The notes beneath the pieces are model-generated. The model was not told the origin of the DNA. It saw only the letters and a program-made list of their open reading frames with translations, and ran no database searches. Shown piece after piece: positions 28,490 to 39,596 of a DNA stretch of 64,000 bases. The DNA comes from Mesotaenium endlicherianum. Lineage: Eukaryota > Streptophyta > Zygnematophyceae > Zygnematales > Mesotaeniaceae. The stretch lies in the NCBI GenBank assembly GCA_009602735.1, contig WELA01007202.1:673335-737334 (forward strand). The letters run 5' to 3'. Position 1 is the stretch's first letter; every line of letters starts with the position of its first letter. The position numbers and the translations under genes were made by a program.

Positions 28490-31400
28490 TGTGAACTTCT
28501 ATGCCCCGCGGATCTCCATTAAGTTGCAAGAGGGAGCACCACCTGGAGATGCAGCGGCAAGACCGGGCACAGCACGAGCTAAGAGGAGCTGTGCCACAGT
28601 TTCTGTTGAAAAACGTCTTGAAGAGAGAGGCTTGACAGAGCAGGAACAGGAGAAGAAGCAGGGAGAAAAAGTGGGGTTGGGAAGGGAGATGGCGAGAAAG
28701 GATGAGGAGAGGGATGGAGAGGGAGATGGTCAGAGAGGTAGCAAGAGGGAGGAAGGAGAGGGAGAGGGAGGAGCAATCCGAGGGAGGGTTGCAAGGGGGA
28801 GAGGAAGTTCAAGATTGAGAGATAGGATATGGAGGGGAAGAGGGGCGAGGGGGAGAGGGGGGTAGGGAGGGGCGAGAGGGGGGGGATTGTGTGTAGGTGG
28901 AGATATGCATTGATGACATTTCTCTTCTTTGTCTTGGCACGACCAATTCTCCAGTTATCACGATGTCACGCGGCCTGAGGCGTCGGCACAGGCAAATTCA
29001 GGCAGGGATCACTCGCCAATTACAGGCCCAAGCACGGCACTGGACCATGAGCAGCGGCAGGCAGCCGTGCAGGGTGTTGGCGTAGCTAAAGGAGGAGCGG
29101 AGGGGGGGAAAAGGGGGGAGAGGAGCGGGAGATGCCAGAAGATTAAATCTGTTGAGGAATAACTTGAGAAAGAGAAGCACAAGTGGGGGAGAGAGGGGTT
29201 TGAGATGGGCCAATGCCTGAAGAAGCTACCTTTAAGGGACCTTATTCCAGAAGAAGGACAAGTACAAGGAGCGGCCCTATGGGCTATGTCCCTAGCCCCC
29301 CTCCTCAAGGCCTTGAGGCACGCCACTACATGACGGAAGGGGGCTGCAACCATAGGCCACAGGATGGTGCGGAGAGATAAGCCTGTTGTGGTGCGAGGCG
29401 TGCAACAAATGATTGGCCGCAAACGAAGATGTCCTGGGGTGCAGATGGGGGCTGGCTTTCTGGGGGGAAGTGACAATTGGCGTGACGTGGCGTGGCGTGG
29501 CGTGTTCGCGTGTCAATGTGGGGGGGGAGGGCACCTCTTCGAAATGGGGCTGGAGCTCTTGCTGCTGCGCATCATGGCCCTCGCCAAGTTTGCCTTTGGC
29601 GTGGGCCTCTCGCAGGTCAATTATTTCCCCCCAAATCCCAAGCCACTCATCTCTCAGGCCCCTTCCCTTCCCGCTCTCCCCCCCTCCCCCGCCGAGGAAG
29701 AAGTTGCCCAACAATGCTACCAATTATGACATGCATCAGTGCCCGTCAGGTCAGGCCTGCACTCGTGTACCGCCAGGTGGTGCACATCCTGCGGTCGCTC
29801 TAGGTGCATGCACCCTTTTTCACTCTCATCATTCACGTGCACATCTTAGCGCCTCTTCCGTGTCCAAGCCTCGCACCCTCCATTGCTCGTTGCTTGTCTC
29901 TCCCTTGTCTTGTCGGATGATGAATGTCCGTCAAGAAATAAAAAGGGTGGTAGAAAGAGGAAGGTAGCATGTGCCAAGTGAGGCTGCCGGCTGCTGCAGT
30001 TGCCTGAGGTGGCGACAAGCCTGCACTTTGGATGAAGAAAATTTGAAAGGTAATGCTTGAAGGTAGTTGAGATTGAACGTTGAGGACCTGGAGTAGGGGG
30101 CATGGAGGAGATGCCTAAGAGAGGCTTACCTGCACTGCCACCCAACTCACAAGAGTCAAGTTGGGCAATGGGCAACAGCTGACACAGGTGAACGTGGGCT
30201 GGGTAAAGGAAGGGGGAAGAAACAGATTGAGAGCAGCCAGACGCAAATGCGGGTGGCCCGCCGGAGCAGCAACAGCTGCCGCTTCGGACGGGCTGCACGG
30301 CGGCGGTGTGGATGCCAATCAAGGGTATTGCTCCGTCAGCTCCCCCTGAGGGCTGCCTGCACTACCGCGCGATATGTGCTACCAAGAAGGGGCAAGGGCG
30401 AGGGCGAGAGGGGGGGGGGGGGGGGGTGTGCTACGCTCAAAGGGCGGGCATGGCTGTGGCGGTGCTCCTCTTTGCGTTGCGTGCGTGCGTGCTGGCTTTG
30501 CAAGCAAGCCTGATAATGGGGACAATTGGGAGGCGGGACAGATGGCACTGCTTCAAGCGACGCGTTGAATTAGGTGCTCCTTGCGGCGAGCTATGTGTGT
30601 CTCAAGGGGCTGCAATTGAGCCTCTTAGCAACACGTTATATGACGTCTAGGCCAGGTTAGGGCGCAGTGCTGCATGGGGGTTTTGCTTTCCAACATTGAG
30701 GCAGGCGTGTCCCCCCTCGCCCACCCTCCTCAACCCTCCCCCCCACTATCTTCTCCCTCCCTGCCTTCCTCTCCCTCTCATACTCTCTTTTTTCTTGCCT
30801 TCCTCTCCCTCTTACACTCTCTTTATCTTCTTGCAAGTATTCTTCCAGACTGTTTATGCGCTCTACGTATCTTGTGTGAGGTGGTGGGAGACTACGCCCT
30901 TGGAGTCTTGTAGGATGTAAGGGAGGGAGGAAGGGAGGAAGGGCTGCCACTTGCTGTGGGGGGGAAGTAAGGGGTGAAGAAGGGGGGAAAGTAGGGGGTG
31001 AGGAGCGCCAGACCTCTGTTGGCCAGCTTGGAAGGGTCTCTTCCGCCTCTCTTCTGGAAGCTGGCTGACTGGGTGGCTTGTTGGCGGCGGCTGGAAGGTG
31101 GGACCTGCAGGATAGGGAACGGCAGAGCTGGGCAGAGGGAAGAGTAGGCGAGGCGAGGACAACAGGAGGGGCGTGTGTAGTCCCCACCTGCTACCGCCCG
31201 AGTGCTGCTAGCTTGCTAGCTTGCTGAGTGGAGGGGAAGGTTGTTTGGCCCTGCTCTTGTGTCCGCTGGTAAGTGGCTATGCTTTATTGTGTCAAGTGCA
31301 AAAAAGTGGGTGGAGCATCTCAGGTGCTGCTTTGCGGAAGGGCAACAATAGCAGGAAGCAAGACACTCACGGCGACCTGCAGGGCAGGGTAGGGTGAGGT

Positions 31401-31700
31401 GGGGAAGAGGGGAGAGAATGCACGCAGAGGAGAGGAGAGCAGATCCAGGCCGAGGGAAGGGCGGCTGCTACTGCCCTGCTGCTGGTGCTGGACATTGCTT
31501 CCCTCCTTGTGTGAGAGGGGCAACACCAGTTCTCCGGCCTCCACCGGTCTGGGAATGTGTGCGGGCGGCAAAGAAGGCAGCAATATCCTGGCCCCCTTTC
31601 CGCCTGTCGGCACCTGTTGCCCACCTGTATGCAAGGACTCTTATGCAGGAGTTGTGTGTACGCACACGCACGCGGTTGCTGGCGCGTGTAAGGATGAATA
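28490..31700. repeat. GC-rich, strand-asymmetric low-complexity block
   Basis: Long purine-only runs occur on the + strand (about 28,640-28,890 and 30,905-31,010), a pyrimidine run at about 30,700-30,835, and homopolymer G runs such as about 20 G near 30,410. Open frames here are rich in Gly, Arg, Glu or Pro on both strands at once, which reflects composition rather than genes. A coding-like Gln/Arg-rich stretch (about 28,960-29,090, + strand) is the only place that resembles a protein, and it is weak. Confidence 0.55.
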
Positions 31701-33990
31701 GTTGCTGATGTTGGTGCGGGTATGCGGTTGGCGGAACAGCAGCTGAATTTCACGAAGAGCAAGGGCGTGTAGCATTACAACATATGTGAGCCTTGTCTCT
31801 GTATATACTTCTGCGCGCTACGTTTCGTCGTCTCTCTTCCCGTTCATGCCATTATGACCAGCTTGTGCGCTGCTAAAGCGATTGTCAACTCTTACCTTTG
31901 CTTTGTTTGTTACACTGTGTATACGTATGTGTACAGCAAAACCTCCACCAAGCTTTATGACGGGTGCCTCAAAGTGGTGCCAAGAGCGATTGAGGGCATT
32001 AGATGATTGTGCACTCTCCACGTTATGTTACTAACCCTTTAAAAAACTCCGCATCTGCTTTTTAAGGGCCTTATGCTCAAGCCTAGACCTGTGCGTAGGC
32101 CGACTCTAACGTCATGAAAAGTTGCCCAAGGAGGGGAAAGCCGAACTCAACTGAAGAGGAATAAGATTGCTTCTTAGAGAAAGGGGAGTGTGAAGGGTAC
32201 GTATAGGAGCTCTAAAGGTGTAAGGACCATGCAAACTCGTCCAAGATCCCAACCTCGTGGCTGCTCAAACCTTTTAAACGTACAAATTGAATTGTTTGTG
32301 GAAAGAATACATGATTAAAGCAATAAAGAACGTCCTATGCAATGCACAGAGTTTGAATCCTTCATACTTCAACGCTCGACCTCGAGCCAGCTCACATTCT
32401 TAATCTCTCCAGCTTGCTCCTAGAGTGCTCCTTCTACAATCATATTTTTGTCCCTTTATTGCTCCTTACACTGCTTATTGCTAACTATCTTGAACGCTCA
32501 TGTTCATTCGCTTCTATTAAGGACACACAATTACGACTACGACAATAGACCACCCAAGTGAGCGATGTGTTGGTCGGAAACACTTGTAAAACAAGCATTT
32601 GGTCGCAACGTCGATTATTGACACTAAATGCTTTAAAGTTTAAAAAACATACAGAGAACCCTCACATCAAGCTCACACATACAGCAACGTGTCAAGCCCA
32701 AACGCCTGGAAAACAAAACAAGTACTCTTTCGCCGTGGATCGGCGAGGAGCGCCTCTCGATTCTGGTTTTTTATTTGCAACAAAATTCATTTGAGGCCTC
32801 AAACGGAACATAATCCATTCGAACGGGCCGATTTGGCTCGAATGGAAATCCATTTTGTAAAATGGCCAGAATGGAAACGATTTAGCCCATGTCCAATGTC
32901 AGGGTGAGTTCCACAGTCGCGCACCGAAGTTGCACCAGATTGACGATTATGGACATTGATTTAGGCAGGTAGCGTTCCTTGTGAGGCAGCGAAGAGTAGT
33001 AAAAGTATTAGGCGCCCTCCGCGGTTGTGTACATACAGTAAAAGTAAGACTAAATTTTCCTTAGGAGCAGCTAGAATGGCTGCCTTCTGACATGAGCGTG
33101 CAAATCACCAAACGTAAGAAGAGGTGGGGTACCAGAGCATAAAGTACAAGACCTTAACTTGTATATTCATGTCTTTATGCAAATGATCTTTCAGTTGTGC
33201 GCATAGACTGTTGTCAATACAATTCACACTGCAAATCCAGAAGGCATGAAGGTAGTAAATGTAGCTGTGCGGGACTGAGACACACAAACGTATGCAGACA
33301 ACCAATATAACATGTCTCTCTAGTCGTGAATGGTGACTCATCACAACGACACCAAGCATGTGCACTGGAGATGAATACAATGAATACGCATTTACAAATG
33401 TTGCAAGGGATATGCATAGGCACTGAACAACCCAAACTATAAGAAGGAAAAAATGTCACTATGTATGTGCCAAGAAGGCCTCCGACCCTAACACAAGCAC
33501 CTCAAAAGTGTTACAAAATTCTTTTATTTACACACTTGTAGCGTAACAAACATACTCTTCCCATAACACAGTGACCCCTAATGTACAAGGAGCTGACAGA
33601 GAGGCCTTCAGCCTGTATGGCGTAACAAATGTACAACTATATAGACCTCATAGAATGCCCCCACCCTGCACAACTTCCATCAGTGTCTCCTTCCAGGTCG
33701 CAGTACCATCATCATCCAGCTCTCGCAGCTCTAGCAACCACGTCCCCATCCACAATAGCAGCATGTGTGTCAGGTGGAAGCACAACGGTGGCAAGACTAC
33801 TTGCAAGTAAATGTTGGCATACAAAACACAGGATGTCTGGCCTGAATTATGCAGGCCAATCTGCTTACCTCCACACCTCTCTTCTCTTTCTGGAAAATGG
33901 CTTTAAACTAAATAAGGCCCCTTCCATAACTTCAATTTGTCCCTCAGTTTGTCAACTTCTTTTGCCTCATTATTGGGTTTCATCCCACCT
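31700..33990. other. no gene supported
   Basis: Only short unsupported frames were seen. A small perfect 8-bp stem (CCATTCGA/TCGAATGG, about 32,816-32,846) is present but isolated. Confidence 0.4.
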
Positions 33991-33995
33991 TTTTC

Positions 33996-34628
33996 TCAAC
34001 GCTTCTTTGCATCTTGTGCATCTGATATCAAATCCTCAAGTCTTTTGTCACAAAGCTCCCGATATTCTTGTTGCGCTTCTATATCACTAATCCACTGTTC
34101 CAAATCATTCATCACTCTGTTGTACTCCTTCCACCTAATACACCAATTTTTGATGGGATCTTTCTTGAGTTTCTTTGCATTATTCACTATATGTTCCTCC
34201 ACTTCTCCTTGCGATAGTGGATCCTCACGCCTCTCACATGGTCCTGCCATGACCCTAACGAGTTTGTTATACACTGTACAAAGTAATGGTTTTCTATTTG
34301 TGGTCTCTAGGGTATCCGCTCTTAAGAGAAGTGCCGTTTGTTTCACATGTGACAGAGGCTGCTCTACGGTCACCTGTGGATTTAATATCTCTTCCGCATC
34401 ACTTGCAAGTCCCTGAAGACAAGTGATGTCATATGCAATACTTCTTTGCAAAGCTAAATTGCTATGTGTGCAAGCTTCAGTATCTTCTACGTACTCTCGC
34501 AGTGGTGCACAACAATCCCTCTGTCGCTGCCTCTTAATTGGACTTCCCAAGTCCTCAGCCCAACTACTCCCTTGTAATTGTTTGTTTTTGGCGCTTGACA
34601 TGCACTGCTTGTTTGTGTGGTCTATCAC
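33996..34628 (-). CDS. hypothetical coiled-coil protein or exon
   Basis: A 210-residue uninterrupted - strand frame starts MIDHTNKQCMSSAKNKQLQG. It has a basic patch (SPIKRQRQRD near residue 29) and a C-terminal charged helix (WKEYNRVMNDLEQWISDIEA) typical of coiled coils. It is the longest frame in the window outside the retrotransposons and the low-complexity blocks. Similar minus-strand text continues just 3' in another frame (about 33,915-33,960), so it may be one exon of a longer gene. It resembles the decayed fragments at 2.8-5.0 kb in character. I do not recognise a family; a transposon-associated protein is possible. Confidence 0.35.
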   Translation of the reverse strand: MIDHTNKQCMSSAKNKQLQGSSWAEDLGSPIKRQRQRDCCAPLREYVEDTEACTHSNLALQRSIAYDITCLQGLASDAEEILNPQVTVEQPLSHVKQTALLLRADTLETTNRKPLLCTVYNKLVRVMAGPCERREDPLSQGEVEEHIVNNAKKLKKDPIKNWCIRWKEYNRVMNDLEQWISDIEAQQEYRELCDKRLEDLISDAQDAKKR

Positions 34629-35456
34629 AAGCCTGACCGTGCATCAATAGTGAAAGGTAGGAAGCGGCTCTAAGGGCCTGAGGGGCAGTAATGTGGTGAG
34701 GCAAGTATCTTGTAAATTGATATTGAATTCATGACAACGGCAAAGCACATAGTCTAATTGGATGAACACAACAGTGGCCGAGTATACTCAACATGCACAC
34801 AGCAGTCGCCGAATGCAATGCACGCGGATCATCGGCTGTGCATATACCTCTTCTTCTAAGTACAAATTATTGCCTGAGCCACTTACAGCCATGGCTCTGC
34901 ATGTGCATTTCAAGAAAAGATGGCTTGGAGACCAATATCGAAGGAGAAGGTTGGAAGGCTTGCCACTGTCCACGTTGGTCCACGATGGTCCACGTACCCA
35001 CAAACAAACGTGATGTTGTAACAATGACAACCGTCGTTAATTCCACAGTGTGCAAAGCAAGCAAGCCCGAGCGAGCGAAAATAACGTGGTAAAAGGGCTT
35101 TAGAGGACGATGTTAGCGGGTCCAGACAGGCCCTAAAATTAACGAGCTAAAGACGCTTCAATATGGATAAAACACGTATAACCACCAAAAGGATAAATAT
35201 TATACGGTTTATCGCCTCTTGCTGGGCAGATTCATTATCAGTCGACATCATTTTATTTGCAGTGCTCACCTTCCTGAGTGCCTCTTGTTTATGTGAGTAA
35301 GTGGTAGAAAGCAACTAACACGAACGCAGGAATTAGGTTCTGAAAGTTGAATGCTGCCTCCGCAGTCGTCATCTCCAAATTCACCCGTCATTTTGATGGC
35401 CAAAAGTTAGGGCATGTCAGAGATGATCGACAACTCATGAAGCCGAGGGAGGGACA

Positions 35457-37139
35457 ATGGATTCTCCGGATAGTAGAAGGCGAACGCCAATCCCTCGGGA
35501 AGTTAAGAAAAAGGGGCAGTGTGCAATAGTTGGGCTATTAATACATGAAGTTGCCCAAAAATTCCAGCTGCCAGTGAATGTGAAGCAGGAGGATAGTACG
35601 AAGAAGAAGAAACGCTCTTCCACCAAGATGACGGGAGGGGAAAGCGCAGAGGGGGCCTGGCCTGTGTGAGGGAGATGGGAGCCACCAGGATGCAGCCGCT
35701 GCCAGCACCTCACAAAATTGCACACTGCTTTAGCCAGACAACAATGGCATTGAGGAGGGACTCACAACACCAGCAGCATATGTGGATCGCGGGATGAAAG
35801 GGGTCGCCCTGCTGGGTGCTTTGCAGGATACCATAGATACTATGCCAAAAACTTCGCCGGATGGCTTGACAGGTGTAGGTGCATTTGTGGTCAAACTTCT
35901 CTATCAGCTCTATTACCAAAATACGCAAGTCAAAGAGTTTGTGAAGTTCATAGGAATAAATGTCAACCACGGGAGTGGAGCCCCAAAGAGGACTTCAAAG
36001 AAATCTTGGAAAGAGAAAGACGATAAGTTAGCAACGTTTATGTAGTGTTACTTTACATCAGCATTTAGTTCCCACAGTGGTTGATACTGTGTGTGCAGGA
36101 TATCTGTTGTGGAGAGGTGTACGCCTTATAGAGGGCCCACAAGATTGCTTGGCTTTGCACCGAATTCCGCAAGCAGGAACTGGATAATCAAATGATGGAG
36201 GTCTCCTATAAGATGGTGGGCATGCAAGACGAGAGGGCATAGACTGTCATGGTCAAGAACACCGAGGACGAGGAGCGCCTTATCAGAGAGGATGCAATGT
36301 GGGTCAAGCAGCATCAGGTGAGAATGCAGGTCCTCAAGAAGATTGAGGGAGTGAGTGTAATCTTCAATTCTAATTAGGAACCTATTCTTCCAAGCAATGA
36401 ATTCATGTCAATATGCAACCAAAGCCATGCGTTCTTGCTCACTGCAGTGTTTTTTGGATGCCATGTAGGCATTGAAATTGTCGTGGAAGGGAAATAAGCA
36501 GCTCCTCGCAAACAAGATCAAGGAGAAGATGCTAGAGGATGAACACAAGGATGGCCCATACATTGACGACGCAAGAACCAAGTTCTAGCCGGCAATAAGA
36601 GCAAAAATGGCCCTGCACTTGATGAGGAGCACAACACCTCGGGAGACTTACTTAGAGGGCCGTACGGCGATTGAGGACATGTGGGACATACAGTCAACAA
36701 TGGAGCTGCTCATCAACATTCTGACAGCAGAGGTAAGTGTAATGTACTCACGGGTATAGCGGGTGCTATGCATTGAGTAAAGTTTGCTAGAAAGATGTGT
36801 GTGCTGACGGCTTCATGAATACCCCTGCATGTAACTTCGCAGATGTGGCAAAGCGCAACATTGAGGACTGAGAATAATGGAGGTGACGTCACAGACACAA
36901 ATCTTGACGCATTGCTGCAGGTATCGAACGGTCTTGCTACAGGTGAAAAATCAATGCCAGCATCATTGCGTAATGGGAGTTGTCCCTTGGGTTGGCCTCG
37001 CTTCTAAAGATTGCATTTGCTTGTGTCAATTGCAGGTAAGGGTAAAAAGCGTGGGGGAGGCTTGGTTATTACGACCGCAAGTGCCAAGAAGCCAGGGAGG
37101 CTAGCCGCAAAGAAGAAGAAGAAGAGCACAATGCCGTAA
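35457..37139 (+). pseudogene. decayed multi-exon nuclear protein gene
   Basis: Several + strand blocks look like exons with GT-AG borders. Exon 1 (35,457 onward) starts MDSPDSRRRTPIPREVKKKG and carries a KKKKRSSTK basic patch. The next runs to about 36,045 (VDRGMKGVALLGALQDTIDT). A third follows an acceptor TGTGTGCAG near 36,098 and ends at donor GTGAGT near 36,350; its text includes TEFRKQELDNQMMEVSYKMV. The fourth begins after an AG near 36,470 and ends at GTAAGT near 36,733. A short fifth ends near 36,919. The last, after TTGCAG near 37,036, is a Lys-rich tail (KKPGRLAAKKKKKSTMP) with stop TAA at about 37,137. Three in-frame TAG codons (near 36,130, 36,241 and 36,587) interrupt otherwise good exons. 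The basic tail suggests a nuclear, DNA- or chromatin-bound protein. No family is recognised. Confidence 0.45.
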
Positions 37140-38560
37140 AGGAGTACTTGTAAAATTGCGCAGTAGAGACTCAATAAGGTCGATTTAGAGTATGAGGACG
37201 AAAAGGTAACAACATGCAGTTGTAGTAGTTTCATGAGTGTATATAAAATGGATAGGTATATCTTGCAAGGCACCTTGAAATCACGTGCAGCAAGCATCTA
37301 GTTCCGTAGGAATTAGATCCATTGCATTTAATTTATTTGTCATTGTTTTAGAAGTGTATTTTCGATGAATTAAGAAACATGGCTATTGAGTATCATCTGA
37401 GAGGAAGGTCGCTATCCTGCTTTATGAATGAAAGTTCCGTCTTTGCCTGCGGAGCATACTATATGTGGGATGAAACATAAAAAGATTCCTTTGCTCCTGA
37501 ATGAAAGCCTGTTGCTTCCCCAGTATGACATATTTTTGCATGACAAGGAAACATATACTACCAGAAGAGTAGGCTTCATTCTGGCCAGGATGAAACATTT
37601 TTTCTTGGATCATAGACTACTTCTTACCTGATCAGCAAAATAAACACAAACTTCCTATATGGAATGCTCCAAATGATCACTATATGTGATGCTTCCCCTT
37701 TGCCAACAAAAACAATCATTGCTCCTGGTATACGGATGCGAACCATCCAGATTGTTTTGGAACAAATTATTTGTTGCGGAGTCGTTTACATCGATACAGC
37801 CGGTTGAGAACAACAGGCCTCCAGCATTTTGGCGCGAGGTATTTTTCCCTACAAAATTAATTAAACCACCCTCAGTACGCGGAGTATATTTTGTTGCTAC
37901 TGGTTGTCATAGGTATTCCTTAATTGTACCCCGGAGTCTACTGATACTGGTTACTGAGGCGGTAGAGTTTTGTGGTTGTACTACAAAAAAAAAAATTTGG
38001 CAGCCACTTGCGCGGTTGATAGTAGGATTCACGGAATGTTTGCCAGAATTTGTGTTATTATAATTACCTTCGGAGATGAAGATCCGCACCTGTCAAATCT
38101 ACGAGGCTCGAAAAGAACAACGACGAAGAAATCTGGAATTAACAGGACATGGGCACAACATAGCAAAGGCGGTGTGACGTTGTGGGATTGTGCATAAGAA
38201 TAAATGAATGTTACACTACGAGACGTGAAGTACCACCAAGGGAGAGGACAAGTATATTATTCAAAAGGTGTGAGAAGAGTCGGGAGCGGCCGTCCCTGAC
38301 CCAAATGCATTTCTTTCCAGTGGAACGAGTCGATTCATGGAACTCGAAGATTTGGTACAGCAGCGTCGACGCACATGAAAGTAAGTGAATACCTTCAGGG
38401 GCACATCCTCCCAGTCTTGGCCAAAAACAACGGGATGAAATAATAGAATAGTCAAAGTATGATCTCCCTCGCTTAAATGTGCCCGTCGGGCGCCCGTGGA
38501 CCGATCCAACTCGGTATTATTACATTCTCAAAACTTGGTCGATACATGCCCCATGCCGAT
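37140..38560. other. no clear gene; one exon-like stretch
   Basis: A + frame of 125 residues at 37,686-38,063 has no recognised motif. At about 38,319-38,383 a short exon-like block lies between a TTTCTTTCCAG acceptor and a GTAAGT donor, which hints at a decayed gene. Nothing more can be supported. Confidence 0.3.
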
Positions 38561-38564
38561 TTCA

Positions 38565-39310
38565 GGGTGAGGGATAAGGGAAGCAAGAGAAGAGCGGCAG
38601 ATTGAGTGAGAGCAACAGAGATTGGGAGGGAGAGAGGGAGAAGGGAGGAAGAGATGGAGGGAGTGGAGGAGGGAGCAAAAAAGAAAACAAGGCAGGGAGG
38701 GAGGGAGGAGGGAAGGGAGCAAGGGAGCACGAGGGGGGGAGCGAGGAAGGGAGGCGTGAGTGAGGGAGGGAGCGGGAGAGAGGACAGAGTGCGAAAGAGA
38801 GCATGGAGGGGGTGGGTGGAAGGGGTTAAAGCGGGGGAGGGACTGAGGGGTGGAGGGAGAGAGCAAAAAGCTTCGGAGGGGGAAGGGAACATGGAGGGAG
38901 GTAGAGAGATAGAGAGGGAGCAAGAGTGCGAGGGAATGAGGGAGGGAGGGAGGAGGGGAGCGAGGGAGGTTTCAAGAGAAAGAGGTAGCAAGGGAGGGAG
39001 GGAAAATAAGCAAGAGTTGGGGGAGGCCAAGTGGGGAAGGGTTGGAGGGGGGGGGGAGGGGGAGGCTGCCCAAGAAAGCAAAGAATGGAGAAAAAAAGAA
39101 AAGGAGAGAAGAAGCTATTGAGGAAGGGAGGTATGGGGGAAGAGCGAAGAAGCGAGGGAGGTTGCAAGGGGGAGAGGAAGGGAGGGAGGAAGACAATATG
39201 CAAGGAGGGGAGCAGGGAGGGCGGGAGGCATTGAGGGTTGCAGCTAGGTAGGGAGGGTGGGCGGGAGGGAAAGAGTAAGCAAGAGAGGGAGCGAGGGAGG
39301 GAGGGTTGGC
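38565..39310 (+). repeat. long polypurine tract, (GGGA)n-type
   Basis: About 745 bp are almost entirely purine on the + strand, made of irregular GGGA, GGGAGG, GAGAGA and AAGGGA units. Frames on both strands are open only because of this composition (Gly/Glu/Arg/Lys on +, Pro/Ser/Leu on -). Such tracts can form triplex (H-DNA) or G-quadruplex structures in principle. Confidence 0.9.
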
Positions 39311-39588
39311 CACCTGCTAGAGAGAGGTAGAAGGCTGCTGCGCTTGCATGGCTCACAGAGCTCGCTGTGAGGTGGGCCATCTGATGGAAGCAAGTCCAAG
39401 AGCACAAGCACCCTCTCCTTGCTTTGGCTATCAGGGGACGCGTGTGGCCGTCGAAGGCAGCAGTCGCCCCCCCCCCCCCCTCCTGGCCTCGCCTGCGTGC
39501 CTGGGGGCCCGTATGCGCAAGGCAACAGCAGCAAAATCGGGTGTCTGGCCCAGGCTGGTGTGTGTGAATGGGGCAACGGCAGCAGCTG

Positions 39589-39596
39589 CATGCAAG
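39589..39596. repeat. left target-site duplication of the hAT-like element
   Basis: CATGCAAG directly precedes the terminal CAGGGTTACG and is repeated exactly at 43,197-43,204. Eight bases is the duplication length made by hAT transposases. Confidence 0.88.

Noticed and set aside
28491-28865. 124-residue + frame (MNFYAPRISIKLQ...)
   Set aside because: Most of it is a Gly/Glu/Arg run from the purine tract; no support for a gene.
29480-29515. GGCGTGGCGTGGCGTG short tandem repeat
   Set aside because: Only three or four 5-bp units; ordinary slippage in GC-rich DNA.
38473-39407. Several long overlapping frames on both strands in the polypurine tract
   Set aside because: They are open on both strands because the DNA is almost pure GGGA/TCCC; the products are Gly/Glu/Arg/Lys or Pro/Ser/Leu low complexity with no gene features.
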